This document shows positions 33,420 through 40,757 of a stretch of 64,000 nt of DNA, piece after piece. Both the position numbers and the translations under genes were made by a program. The notes below the pieces were generated by a model. The model had not been told where the DNA came from. It did no database searches and saw nothing but the letters and a program-made list of their open reading frames with translations. The first letter of the stretch is position 1. Each line of letters begins with the position of its first letter. Source of the DNA: Pseudoxanthomonas kalamensis DSM 18571 (GTDB lineage: Bacteria; Pseudomonadota; Gammaproteobacteria; Xanthomonadales; Xanthomonadaceae); assembly GCF_010211745.1 (NCBI RefSeq), contig NZ_PDWQ01000003.1:414689-478688 (forward strand), given 5' to 3'.

Positions 33420-34561
33420 CAGTACCACTCCAGCAGTGAAACGCCGAGACCGATGTAGGTCGCCTTGTGGTTGTAGTCGATCATGCTCTCGCCGTAACCG
33501 TCGAACACCTGCACGTGTCCGCGCAGCAGGTTGTTGATCGGAAACCCCCAGTCCAGCTGCAACGCGCCGTGCGAGCGGTCGCCGCCGCGCAGCGAATGCC
33601 GCGCCATCAGCGAGACCTCGTGGCCGTCGCGATGGTAGGTCAGGGTGGCATCGCCGCGGCCGATGTAGTCTTCCATGTCGTGATTGTTGTCGTCCTCGGC
33701 GTCTTCCTCGATGCGGTACCACGGCCGCAGCACCAGCGCCCAGTTCTCGCGGTCCAGGCCGACGTTCAGGATCACCCGGTTCCAGCTGCGCGACAGCGGG
33801 TCGGCACGACCGTTGGACTGGTGGGTCAGCGAAATGCCGGTCATGCGTCCAGCCCAGCCACCGAGGTGGTAGCTGTTGCGGAACACTAGTATTGCTTCCG
33901 GTTCGTAGTTGGTTTCGCGGAACGGGCGCGAGGTCTCGCTGTTGTAGGCCTGCCAGCGCGAGCTCTGGGTATAGCCGACCCAGACGTCGCCGTTGTCGCC
34001 GAACAGGTTCTCGGCGACCTTGGTCTTGAAGCTGAGCTGGAATTTGAGCTCGGTGTTCTGCAGGTTCTGCGGGGTGGTCACCCGGTTGGCCGGGTTCGGC
34101 GAATACGGCAGTTCGTTGGTCTCGCTGGTCCAGAACGCCGGCAACAGGTACACCGGCTTGTAGGCGCGCAGGTTGAAGGTACCCAGCTTGGAGTCGCGGG
34201 CCAGTTCCCAGCGGCTATCCAGCAGCGAGCCGCGACCGGCGTTGCCGAGCGCCTGGGCCGAGGCGGATTCGTCGTACTTGAACAACTCGTCGACCCGTTG
34301 CCGCAGGCGGGACTCGGCAGGGTCCGCGGGCTTGTTCTCGACGGCGACATCTTCGGCCGCCAGCCGGGCTTCGGCAGCGGCCTGGTCGGCCAGGCTGGCA
34401 TCGTGCGATCCACGGCCGGCCAGCGCGTCGTAGCACTGCAGCCGTCGGGCATCGCTTTCGATGCCGGCACAGGCTTCCAGGGTCTGCGGCGAGGCGGCCA
34501 ACAGCAGGGTCGGGGTCGCCAGCGGCAACAGGGCGAGGGCGGCAAGCGGGGGGTGTCGCAT
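33419..34561 (-). CDS. pldA: Outer-membrane phospholipase A
   Basis: A 380-residue exported beta-barrel phospholipase. The signal peptide (LAALALLPLATPTLLLAA) is followed by a long N-terminal extension with one Cys pair (EACAGIESDARRLQCYDAL). The barrel starts near residue 130 and carries the OMPLA catalytic motif ISLTHQSNGRADPLSRSWNR (His, Ser, Asn). It hydrolyses outer-leaflet phospholipids when the asymmetry of the membrane is lost. It overlaps arsC; the start is taken at 34561 because this gives the signal peptide. Confidence 0.9.
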   Translation of the reverse strand: MRHPPLAALALLPLATPTLLLAASPQTLEACAGIESDARRLQCYDALAGRGSHDASLADQAAAEARLAAEDVAVENKPADPAESRLRQRVDELFKYDESASAQALGNAGRGSLLDSRWELARDSKLGTFNLRAYKPVYLLPAFWTSETNELPYSPNPANRVTTPQNLQNTELKFQLSFKTKVAENLFGDNGDVWVGYTQSSRWQAYNSETSRPFRETNYEPEAILVFRNSYHLGGWAGRMTGISLTHQSNGRADPLSRSWNRVILNVGLDRENWALVLRPWYRIEEDAEDDNNHDMEDYIGRGDATLTYHRDGHEVSLMARHSLRGGDRSHGALQLDWGFPINNLLRGHVQVFDGYGESMIDYNHKATYIGLGVSLLEWY

Positions 34562-34626
34562 GCGGACGGACAATTCCTTTACCGATGAGTGCAGCAATGC
34601 TAATCGATTCGCGTGCCGCAGGTGTT

Positions 34627-35118
34627 TCAGACCAGCCAGGCGAACACGAACAGGCCCAGCATGGCAAAGGTCAGGCCCAGCTTGAGGACCACGCCGATCA
34701 CGATGCCCAGCCAGGTGCCGAAACCGACCTTGGTGGCCTTTCGCCATTCGCGGCTGTGCCACAGCTCGCCGGCCAGGGCGCCGACGAAGGGCCCGACCAG
34801 CAACCCGATCGGCATGAAGAACAGGCCGATCAGGCTTCCCAGCACCGAGCCGAGCAGCGCCTTGCGGCTGGCGCCGACCCGTTGCGCGCCGATCGCGGTC
34901 GAGAAAACGTCGACCGCCAGCGACAGCAGGGTCAGCAATCCCAGCAGGGTCAACGTGACCCAGCCGATCTGCTCGAAATTGCCCGCCCAGGCGGCCAGCA
35001 GCATGCCGACGAAGACCAGCGGCAGGCCCGGCAGGGCCGGCAGGATCACGCCGGCGACCCCGATCAGGATCAGCACGCCGGCCAGCACGTACCACACGGG
35101 TTGCAACTCAAGAGGCAT
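34627..35118 (-). CDS. DUF456-family membrane protein
   Basis: A 163-residue protein with four to five membrane segments; the Gly/Pro-rich pattern (LAGVLILIGVAGVILPALPG, LPLVFVGMLLAAWA, GLLVGPFVGALAGEL) is that of DUF456. Function unknown. It lies 65 bp upstream of pldA on the same strand. Confidence 0.8.
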   Translation of the reverse strand: MPLELQPVWYVLAGVLILIGVAGVILPALPGLPLVFVGMLLAAWAGNFEQIGWVTLTLLGLLTLLSLAVDVFSTAIGAQRVGASRKALLGSVLGSLIGLFFMPIGLLVGPFVGALAGELWHSREWRKATKVGFGTWLGIVIGVVLKLGLTFAMLGLFVFAWLV

Positions 35119-35347
35119 ATTACTTACAAATCAATTGGTTACATGAAATGTCGAATGACAAATTCAGCAATTGCAATTTTACAGGGGGCGGGTTAGTGTG
35201 GGGGCGCTGTGCTTGCAAAGGTCACCGCGGAATGTGGCCTGATGCGGTCGTCCCGGATTCGCTGCATCGTTACACGCTTGCTCCTTAGCAACCAGCCGAC
35301 ACTCAACCGATTTGTTTCCGCCACTCGTTTCAAGGGGTCAGTGAAAG

Positions 35348-35557
35348 ATGTCCGAGCGTGAAAACGGAACCGTGAAGTGGTTCAACGATGCCAAGGGGTT
35401 CGGCTTCATCAGCCGCGAGAACGGCGAGGATGTGTTCGTGCATTTCCGCGCCATCCAGGTGCAGGGATTCAAGAGTCTGAAGGAAGGCCAGAAGGTCAGC
35501 TTCACGGTCGTGCAAGGCCAGAAAGGCCTGCAGGCCGACGCCGTCGAGCCGATCTGA
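35348..35557 (+). CDS. CspA-family cold-shock protein
   Basis: A 69-residue single OB-fold protein with RNP1 KGFGFISRE and RNP2 VFVHFRAI, which binds single-stranded nucleic acid. It is preceded by about 230 bp without a gene, consistent with the long structured 5' leader common to cold-shock genes. A terminator hairpin lies about 55 bp after the stop. Confidence 0.95.
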   Translation: MSERENGTVKWFNDAKGFGFISRENGEDVFVHFRAIQVQGFKSLKEGQKVSFTVVQGQKGLQADAVEPI

Positions 35558-35611
35558 GCGGCGGAACATGAAAGACATTCCGCCGTGCCGTTCCGGCGCG
35601 GTGGTGGACTG

Positions 35612-35639
35612 GCCCGGCCGAAAGCCGGGCTTTTCTTTT
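35612..35639 (+). terminator. Intrinsic terminator of the cold-shock gene
   Basis: GCCCGGC/GCCGGGC stem with loop CGAAA, followed by TTTTCTTTT. Confidence 0.85.
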
Positions 35640-35656
35640 GCCGTTGCCGTCAGATT

Positions 35657-36040
35657 TCAACGCGGCACGACCCGGCCATCGACCACACGCACCACGGCGT
35701 TCTCGCGGATGCCGCCGAGCTGATCCTGGTGGATCACCAGGCTGCGGCCATCGTCCATGCGCACGTGGATGTCGTAGCTGTCGCGCGCCGGCGCGGCCGG
35801 CTGCGGTGCGCCCTGCGCTACTGAGCCGACGATCCCACCCAGCACCACGCCCCCCTGCGTGCTCTGGCTGGTCCGCGCGGAGGACACCACGTCGATGGCG
35901 GTGACGATGCCGCAATCGCGGCATGCCGCTGTCGGTGCCGGAGCCGGTGCATGATTGCCAGACGTGACCGTCGCCGTGCCGGCGCAAGCGGACAAGGCCA
36001 GCAGCGCCAGGCAGACGATCGCAGCGCGCAGGTCGCGCAC
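35657..36040 (-). CDS. Putative outer-membrane lipoprotein with glycine-zipper-like segment
   Basis: A 127-residue lipoprotein: lipobox LLALSAC, then an ACRDCGIVTAID segment and GGVVLGGIVGSVAQG, as in SlyB/Pcp-type lipoproteins. The C-terminal part (YDIHVRMDDGRSLVIHQDQ) resembles the same family. It probably sits in the outer membrane and supports envelope stability. It overlaps nothing and follows the cytochrome gene by 6 bp on the same strand. Confidence 0.75.
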   Translation of the reverse strand: MRDLRAAIVCLALLALSACAGTATVTSGNHAPAPAPTAACRDCGIVTAIDVVSSARTSQSTQGGVVLGGIVGSVAQGAPQPAAPARDSYDIHVRMDDGRSLVIHQDQLGGIRENAVVRVVDGRVVPR

Positions 36041-36046
36041 CGGGAA

Positions 36047-36487
36047 TCAGCCCCGGAAGTCCTGGTGGCAGCCCTTGCAGCTTTGCATGAACTGGTCGGC
36101 CATCGCACCGGCGGCGGCGCAGTCGGTCGGCGGCGTGGCCAGGCTGGCGTCGAGCTTGGCGCGGAACTGGCTGGCATGATCGCTGAAGCGCTGGTCGTCG
36201 GCCAGGTCGGGGAAGGCCATTTCCAGATCGTTGGCCATCGCGCGCAGGGTGCGCACATGCGGGACGGTATCGGTGGCGGCGCAGCGGTTGGCGGACACGG
36301 CCTGCTGCAGCAGCTTGCTGTGCTTGCCCATCACGTTCATCACGCTGTCCGGATAGGGGTCGTGGCGGGCCTGCAGGGCGCGCACGATCATCACCGTTGC
36401 CACGCTGCCGATCACCAGACCGATCAGGAACATGAACAGGTAACGGGAAGCGGCGGAGGGGCGGGTCGGTGCAGCATCGCTGGCCAT
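36047..36487 (-). CDS. Membrane-anchored monoheme cytochrome c
   Basis: A 146-residue protein with an N-terminal membrane anchor (YLFMFLIGLVIGSVATVMIV) and a helical C-terminal domain ending in CKGCHQDF, the haem-binding CXXCH near the very C-terminus as in cytochrome c'/c556-type proteins. It could carry electrons or bind small gases in the periplasm. There is no link in sequence to the MtrAB cluster. Confidence 0.8.
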   Translation of the reverse strand: MASDAAPTRPSAASRYLFMFLIGLVIGSVATVMIVRALQARHDPYPDSVMNVMGKHSKLLQQAVSANRCAATDTVPHVRTLRAMANDLEMAFPDLADDQRFSDHASQFRAKLDASLATPPTDCAAAGAMADQFMQSCKGCHQDFRG

Positions 36488-36593
36488 GGGGCGGGCTCCT
36501 TGGTGGGGGCGCTGGGACGTCGTGTTGCATGGTACGACGCCCGACCAGTCGCGCGCCACGCCTAGAATATCGATATGGATCATATTGTCGTGG

Positions 36594-37391
36594 ATGGACG
36601 TGGATAGCGCTGCAAGCGAACGTTTCGCGGGAATCGACCGGTTGTACGGCACCGGCGCGGTCGGCCGTCTGGCGGCGAGCCGGGTGGCGGTGGTCGGCAT
36701 GGGCGGGGTTGGCTCATGGGTGGCCGAAGCGCTGGTGCGTTCCGGCGTGGGCCATCTAAACCTGATCGATGCCGACGACATCTGCGTCTCCAATACCAAC
36801 CGGCAGTTGCCCGCGCTGGAGGGCCAGTACGGCCGCAACAAGGCCGAGGCGATGGCCGAGCGCTGCCGCGCGATCAACCCGCAGGCCACGGTCGAGGCGG
36901 TGCCGGCCTTCGTCACCCCGGCCAACCTGCAGGAGTTGCTGGATCGCGGTTTCGACCTGGTGCTGGATGCTTGCGACAGCTTCCGGGTCAAGGTCGAGAT
37001 GATCGCCTGGTGCCGGCGGCGCAAGCTGCCGCTGGTGGTGTCCGGTTCGGCCGGCGGGCGCACCGATCCCACCCAGGTCCGCGTGCGCGACTTGTCGCGT
37101 ACCGAGCACGACGCCCTGCTGGCGTTGGTGCGCAAGAAGCTGCGCGGCGAATTCGGTTTCCCGAAGAATCCGCAGCGCTATTTCGGCGTGCCGGCGGTGT
37201 ATTCGCTGGAAAACGTCAAGTATCCGCAGGCCGACGGCAGCGTCTGCGGCTTGCGCCCGGTGCTGGGCGCCGATGCCGCCCTGAAGCTGGATTGCGGGTT
37301 GGGCCTGGGCGCCGCGACCCACGTCACCGGCAGCTTCGCCTTCGCGATGGTCGGCAAGGCGCTGGAACTGCTGCTGAAACGGCCGCCGTAA
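36594..37391 (+). CDS. tcdA: tRNA threonylcarbamoyladenosine dehydratase TcdA
   Basis: A 265-residue ThiF/E1-like ATP-dependent enzyme: nucleotide-binding GMGGVGSWVAEALVRSGVG, LIDADDICVSNTNRQLPAL and the substrate-region DACDSFRVKVEMIAWC. TcdA cyclises t6A at position 37 of ANN-decoding tRNAs. The start at 36594 (MDVDSAASERFAGIDRLYG) matches the family N-terminus. Confidence 0.92.
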   Translation: MDVDSAASERFAGIDRLYGTGAVGRLAASRVAVVGMGGVGSWVAEALVRSGVGHLNLIDADDICVSNTNRQLPALEGQYGRNKAEAMAERCRAINPQATVEAVPAFVTPANLQELLDRGFDLVLDACDSFRVKVEMIAWCRRRKLPLVVSGSAGGRTDPTQVRVRDLSRTEHDALLALVRKKLRGEFGFPKNPQRYFGVPAVYSLENVKYPQADGSVCGLRPVLGADAALKLDCGLGLGAATHVTGSFAFAMVGKALELLLKRPP

Positions 37392-37403
37392 GGCCCTGCC
37401 GGG

Positions 37404-38183
37404 TCATCCGGCGGTCGGATCCAGCTTAAGCCGGAACAGCCGTGCCGCATTGCGGGTGGTGGCCTCGACCAGCGTGGCTGGCGGGATGCCGCGCAGTTCC
37501 GCGATGGTTTCGCAGACGACAGGCAGCCGCGCCGGTTCGTTGCGCTGGCCGCGGATCCCCGCATCCGGCTGGTCCGGCGCGTCGGTTTCCAGCAACAGGG
37601 TGTCCAGCGGGACCTCGGCGGCGATCCGGCGCAGCCGGCGGGCGCGTTCGTAGGTCACCGGCCCGCCCAGGCCGATCAGGAAATCCAGCGAGGCAAGTTG
37701 TTTCGCCTGCTCCGGGCTGCCGGAAAAGCTGTGCACGACACCGCGCAACGGTCCGGTCCGGCGGATCGCAGCGATGACCGCATCGACCGCACGCCGCGCA
37801 TGCACGATCACCGGCAAGTCGAATTCGCGCGCCAGCCGCAGCTGACCCTCGAAATAGCCAAGCTGGGCGTCCGGATCGAGGCCTTCGACGAAATGGTCCA
37901 GCCCGCATTCGCCGACCGCGACCGGGCGCTCGCGCTCGATCCAGGCGCGCAGTTCCTCCAGGTGTTGCGGGCGGTGTTCGGCCAGGTACATCGGGTGCAG
38001 GCCGTAGGCCGGGAACAGGCCGCTGCCCGGCGCGCACAGCCCGCGCAGTTTCGGCCAGCCGGCCGCGGCGACCGCGGGGACGATCTGGGCATGCACGCCG
38101 GCGGCGCGTGCGCGCTCAACGACTGCGGCGCGATCGGGGTCGAATTCGCCGGAGTCGAGGTGACAGTGGCTGTCGACCAGCAC
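37404..38183 (-). CDS. TatD-family metal-dependent hydrolase
   Basis: A 259-residue TIM-barrel hydrolase with metal-binding motifs DSHCHLDSGEF, GECGLDHF, VIVHARRA, VHSFSGSPEQ and ETDAPDQPD. TatD-type enzymes act as 3'-5' exonucleases or D-aminoacyl-tRNA-related hydrolases. The start is GTG at 38183, 8 bp after the upstream small gene's stop; no ATG is in a suitable place. It converges with tcdA. Confidence 0.88.
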   Translation of the reverse strand: MLVDSHCHLDSGEFDPDRAAVVERARAAGVHAQIVPAVAAAGWPKLRGLCAPGSGLFPAYGLHPMYLAEHRPQHLEELRAWIERERPVAVGECGLDHFVEGLDPDAQLGYFEGQLRLAREFDLPVIVHARRAVDAVIAAIRRTGPLRGVVHSFSGSPEQAKQLASLDFLIGLGGPVTYERARRLRRIAAEVPLDTLLLETDAPDQPDAGIRGQRNEPARLPVVCETIAELRGIPPATLVEATTRNAARLFRLKLDPTAG

Positions 38184-38191
38184 CGGACCGG

Positions 38192-38422
38192 TCAGCGCTG
38201 CGGTTCGACCGGCGGCGCCTGCTCGATGACCTCCGGCGATTTGCGCTGCTTCCAGTTGGCCAGCAGCAGGGTGCCCAGGCCGAGCAGGATCTCGTCGGCG
38301 AACGGCACGAAGTCCGGAATCAGGGTGTCGATCACGAACAGCGCAGCGACCAGCTTGAACAGGGTCGGGTAACGCAGCTTGCGCGCCCATTCCATGATCG
38401 GATGCAGCAGGGGAGTGGCCAT
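38192..38422 (-). CDS. Small membrane protein (DUF6116-like)
   Basis: A 76-residue protein with two hydrophobic stretches (YPTLFKLVAALFVIDTLIPD and ADEILLGLGTLLLANW) and a Pro/Gln-rich end. Found beside TatD-type genes in Xanthomonads as far as I recall; function unknown. The start at 38422 (MATPLLHPIMEW) is preferred to an in-frame upstream ATG. Confidence 0.7.
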   Translation of the reverse strand: MATPLLHPIMEWARKLRYPTLFKLVAALFVIDTLIPDFVPFADEILLGLGTLLLANWKQRKSPEVIEQAPPVEPQR

Positions 38423-38594
38423 GGCGAACGGCTCCGCATTCGGGAATGCGAACACGCTACCACGGCGACACGGGCGGTTCATGCGGCGGCAGGTCGGGCC
38501 CTGGACTGGGCGGGTTTTCGTTCAGGCAAGGCGTGATGCAATGTTGTCGGAAATTTCCCCGCCATGTCGCCGGCCTGCCCGGCAGGAGCCTCCC

Positions 38595-39416
38595 ATGAAC
38601 CGGAACGTTGCCACGATATTGATAGCGCTCGGAGCCCTGGTGCTCGGCGGGGCAGCGGTCGCGGCCTACATGAGCCGGCAGGCCCCGGCGCCCGCCGCCA
38701 TGCTGGACACGGCTTCGCTGCCGGAAGCGGTTTCGCAGGCGCAGGACGACGTTGCCGCCGTCGACAACAGCATCCCGGAGCCGGTTGTCGAGTACGCGCG
38801 GGTGCTGAGCGTCGCACCGGTAACCAGTAAGGAAAAGGTATACGCCACCGTGATCGGCAGCGAGGCGGTGCGCGAGACCACCACGACCACGACCCCGCAC
38901 GAGGTCTGCGAGGACGTGGTGATCGAGGAGCGCGCGCCGGAGAAGGACGGCAATGTCGGCGGCACGGTAGCCGGCGCGGTCATCGGCGGCGTGCTCGGCC
39001 ACCAGGTCGGCGGCGGCAACGGCAAGAAAGCGGCGACGGCCGCCGGCGCCGTGGTCGGCGGTATCGTCGGCAACAAGATCGACAAGAATCACCAGGGCGG
39101 CGAAGTGACCAGCCGTACCGAGCGCCAGTGCCACACCGAGCAGGCCAGCTCGGAATCGACCCGGGTGACCGGCTACAACGTCACCTACCGCAATCCGGAC
39201 GGCACCACCGGCACCATGCGCATGGACAAGAAGCCGGGCAACAGCATCCCGATGGGCAGCACCGACAAGGTGCTGGGCTACGACGTGACTTACCGTCTCG
39301 GCGACGAGGAAAAGACCATCCGCATGGACAGCAAGCCGGCCGGCGACAGCCTGCCGGTGATCGACGGCAAGGTGATGGTGGCCGCGGCCGGCGAGGGCGA
39401 CCAACGAGGGGGCTGA
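38595..39416 (+). CDS. Glycine-zipper 2TM-domain protein
   Basis: A 273-residue protein with an N-terminal hydrophobic segment (ILIALGALVLGGAAVAAYM), a central glycine zipper (GGTVAGAVIGGVLGHQVGGG and AAGAVVGGIVGNKI) and a C-terminal repeat of related units (GYNVTYRNPDGTTGTMRMDKKPG and GYDVTYRLGDEEKTIRMDSK). Such proteins are usually envelope-associated; function unknown. RBS AGGAG precedes the ATG. Confidence 0.8.
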   Translation: MNRNVATILIALGALVLGGAAVAAYMSRQAPAPAAMLDTASLPEAVSQAQDDVAAVDNSIPEPVVEYARVLSVAPVTSKEKVYATVIGSEAVRETTTTTTPHEVCEDVVIEERAPEKDGNVGGTVAGAVIGGVLGHQVGGGNGKKAATAAGAVVGGIVGNKIDKNHQGGEVTSRTERQCHTEQASSESTRVTGYNVTYRNPDGTTGTMRMDKKPGNSIPMGSTDKVLGYDVTYRLGDEEKTIRMDSKPAGDSLPVIDGKVMVAAAGEGDQRGG

Positions 39417-39533
39417 TTGCCCCACTGCGGCACGCAGTACGCAACCGGTACCGTTTCGGGGGAAAGGTCGGGGTTACGGCGTGGCCGTAGTCGCGAATAC
39501 AATTGCCGCTTCCGCAACTGACCGGCATCGGCA

Positions 39534-40697
39534 ATGGCCCTGAATCCCTTCGATCTCTACGACGTCCGTTCCCTGCTCAGCGAAGAAGAGCGCGCGGTGC
39601 AGGACAGCGTGGCGCGTTTCGTCGACGAGCGCGTGCTGCCGATCATCGGCGACTGCTTCGACCAGGGTCGCTTCCCGATGGAGCTGCTGCCGGAGATTGC
39701 CGAACTGGGCCTGCTCGGCTCCTCGCTGCCCGAGGAGTACGGCTGCGCCGGCCTCAACGGCGTCAGCTACGGCCTGATCTGTCAGGAACTGGAACGCGGC
39801 GACAGCGGCCTGCGCAGCTTCGTCAGCGTGCAGTCCTCGCTGTGCATGTACCCCATTTACGCCTACGGCAGCGAAGAGCAGCGCCGACGCTGGCTGCCGG
39901 ACATGGCCGCCGGCAAGGTCATCGGCTGCTTCGGCCTGACCGAGGCCCACGGCGGCTCCGATCCTGCCAGCATGAAGACCCATGCCCGCCGCGACGGCGA
40001 AGACTGGGTGCTGAACGGCTCCAAGATGTGGATCACCAACGGCAACCTGGCCGATATCGCCATCGTCTGGGCGCATACCGACGACGGCATCCAGGGTTTC
40101 GTCGTCGAAAAGGGTTTCGCCGGCTTCACCGCGCAGGAAATCAAGCACAAGATGAGCCTGCGCGCCTCGGTGACCAGCGCGCTGTATTTCGACGGTGTGC
40201 GTGTGCCGGAGGCCAATCGCCTGCCCAACGTGAAAGGCCTGAAGGGGCCGCTTGGCTGCCTGACCCAGGCCCGCTACGGGATCAGCTGGGGTCCGGTCGG
40301 CGCCGCCATCGCCTGTTTGCAGGAGGTTCTGGAATACACCAAGGAGCGGATGCTGTTCGGGCGCCCGGTTGCGGCCACCCAGAGCGCGCAGATCAAGATG
40401 GCCGACATGGCCCGCCGCATCACCTGCGGGCAACTGCTGGCCCTGCAGCTGGGGCGGCTGAAGGATGCCGGAACCCTGCAGCCGCAGCAGGTCTCGCTGG
40501 CCAAGTGGAACAACTGCCGCATGGCCATCGACATTGCCCGCGAATGCCGCGACCTGCTCGGCGGCGCCGGCATCACCACCGAGCATGCCGCCATCCGTCA
40601 CGCGCTGAACCTGGAATCGGTGATCACCTACGAAGGCACGGAAACCGTGCACCAGCTGGTGATCGGCCGCGAGCTGACCGGTATCAACGCGTTCTGA
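39534..40697 (+). CDS. gcdH: Glutaryl-CoA dehydrogenase-type acyl-CoA dehydrogenase
   Basis: A 387-residue flavin enzyme. Acyl-CoA dehydrogenase motifs are present: CFGLTEAHGGSDPASMKT, SKMWITNGNLADI and the C-terminal catalytic Glu in ITYEGTETVHQLVIGRELTG. The N-terminus (ALNPFDLYDVRSLLSEEER) and ARYGISWGPVGAA are typical of glutaryl-CoA dehydrogenase, which converts glutaryl-CoA to crotonyl-CoA in lysine and tryptophan breakdown. The next gene encodes a 2-oxoacid dehydrogenase E1, which might supply acyl-CoA substrates, though that link is inference. Confidence 0.9.
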   Translation: MALNPFDLYDVRSLLSEEERAVQDSVARFVDERVLPIIGDCFDQGRFPMELLPEIAELGLLGSSLPEEYGCAGLNGVSYGLICQELERGDSGLRSFVSVQSSLCMYPIYAYGSEEQRRRWLPDMAAGKVIGCFGLTEAHGGSDPASMKTHARRDGEDWVLNGSKMWITNGNLADIAIVWAHTDDGIQGFVVEKGFAGFTAQEIKHKMSLRASVTSALYFDGVRVPEANRLPNVKGLKGPLGCLTQARYGISWGPVGAAIACLQEVLEYTKERMLFGRPVAATQSAQIKMADMARRITCGQLLALQLGRLKDAGTLQPQQVSLAKWNNCRMAIDIARECRDLLGGAGITTEHAAIRHALNLESVITYEGTETVHQLVIGRELTGINAF

Positions 40698-40757
40698 CCC
40701 AGCGGCCGCACGCTTCCCGCCATTGCGGCGGGCGACACCCTGATTCCGAGTCCGTCC

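Noticed and set aside
36047..36487. Membrane cytochrome c as part of the MtrAB system
   Set aside because: It lies 12 kb away in an unrelated context with core-like composition and a single haem; no sequence link supports it.
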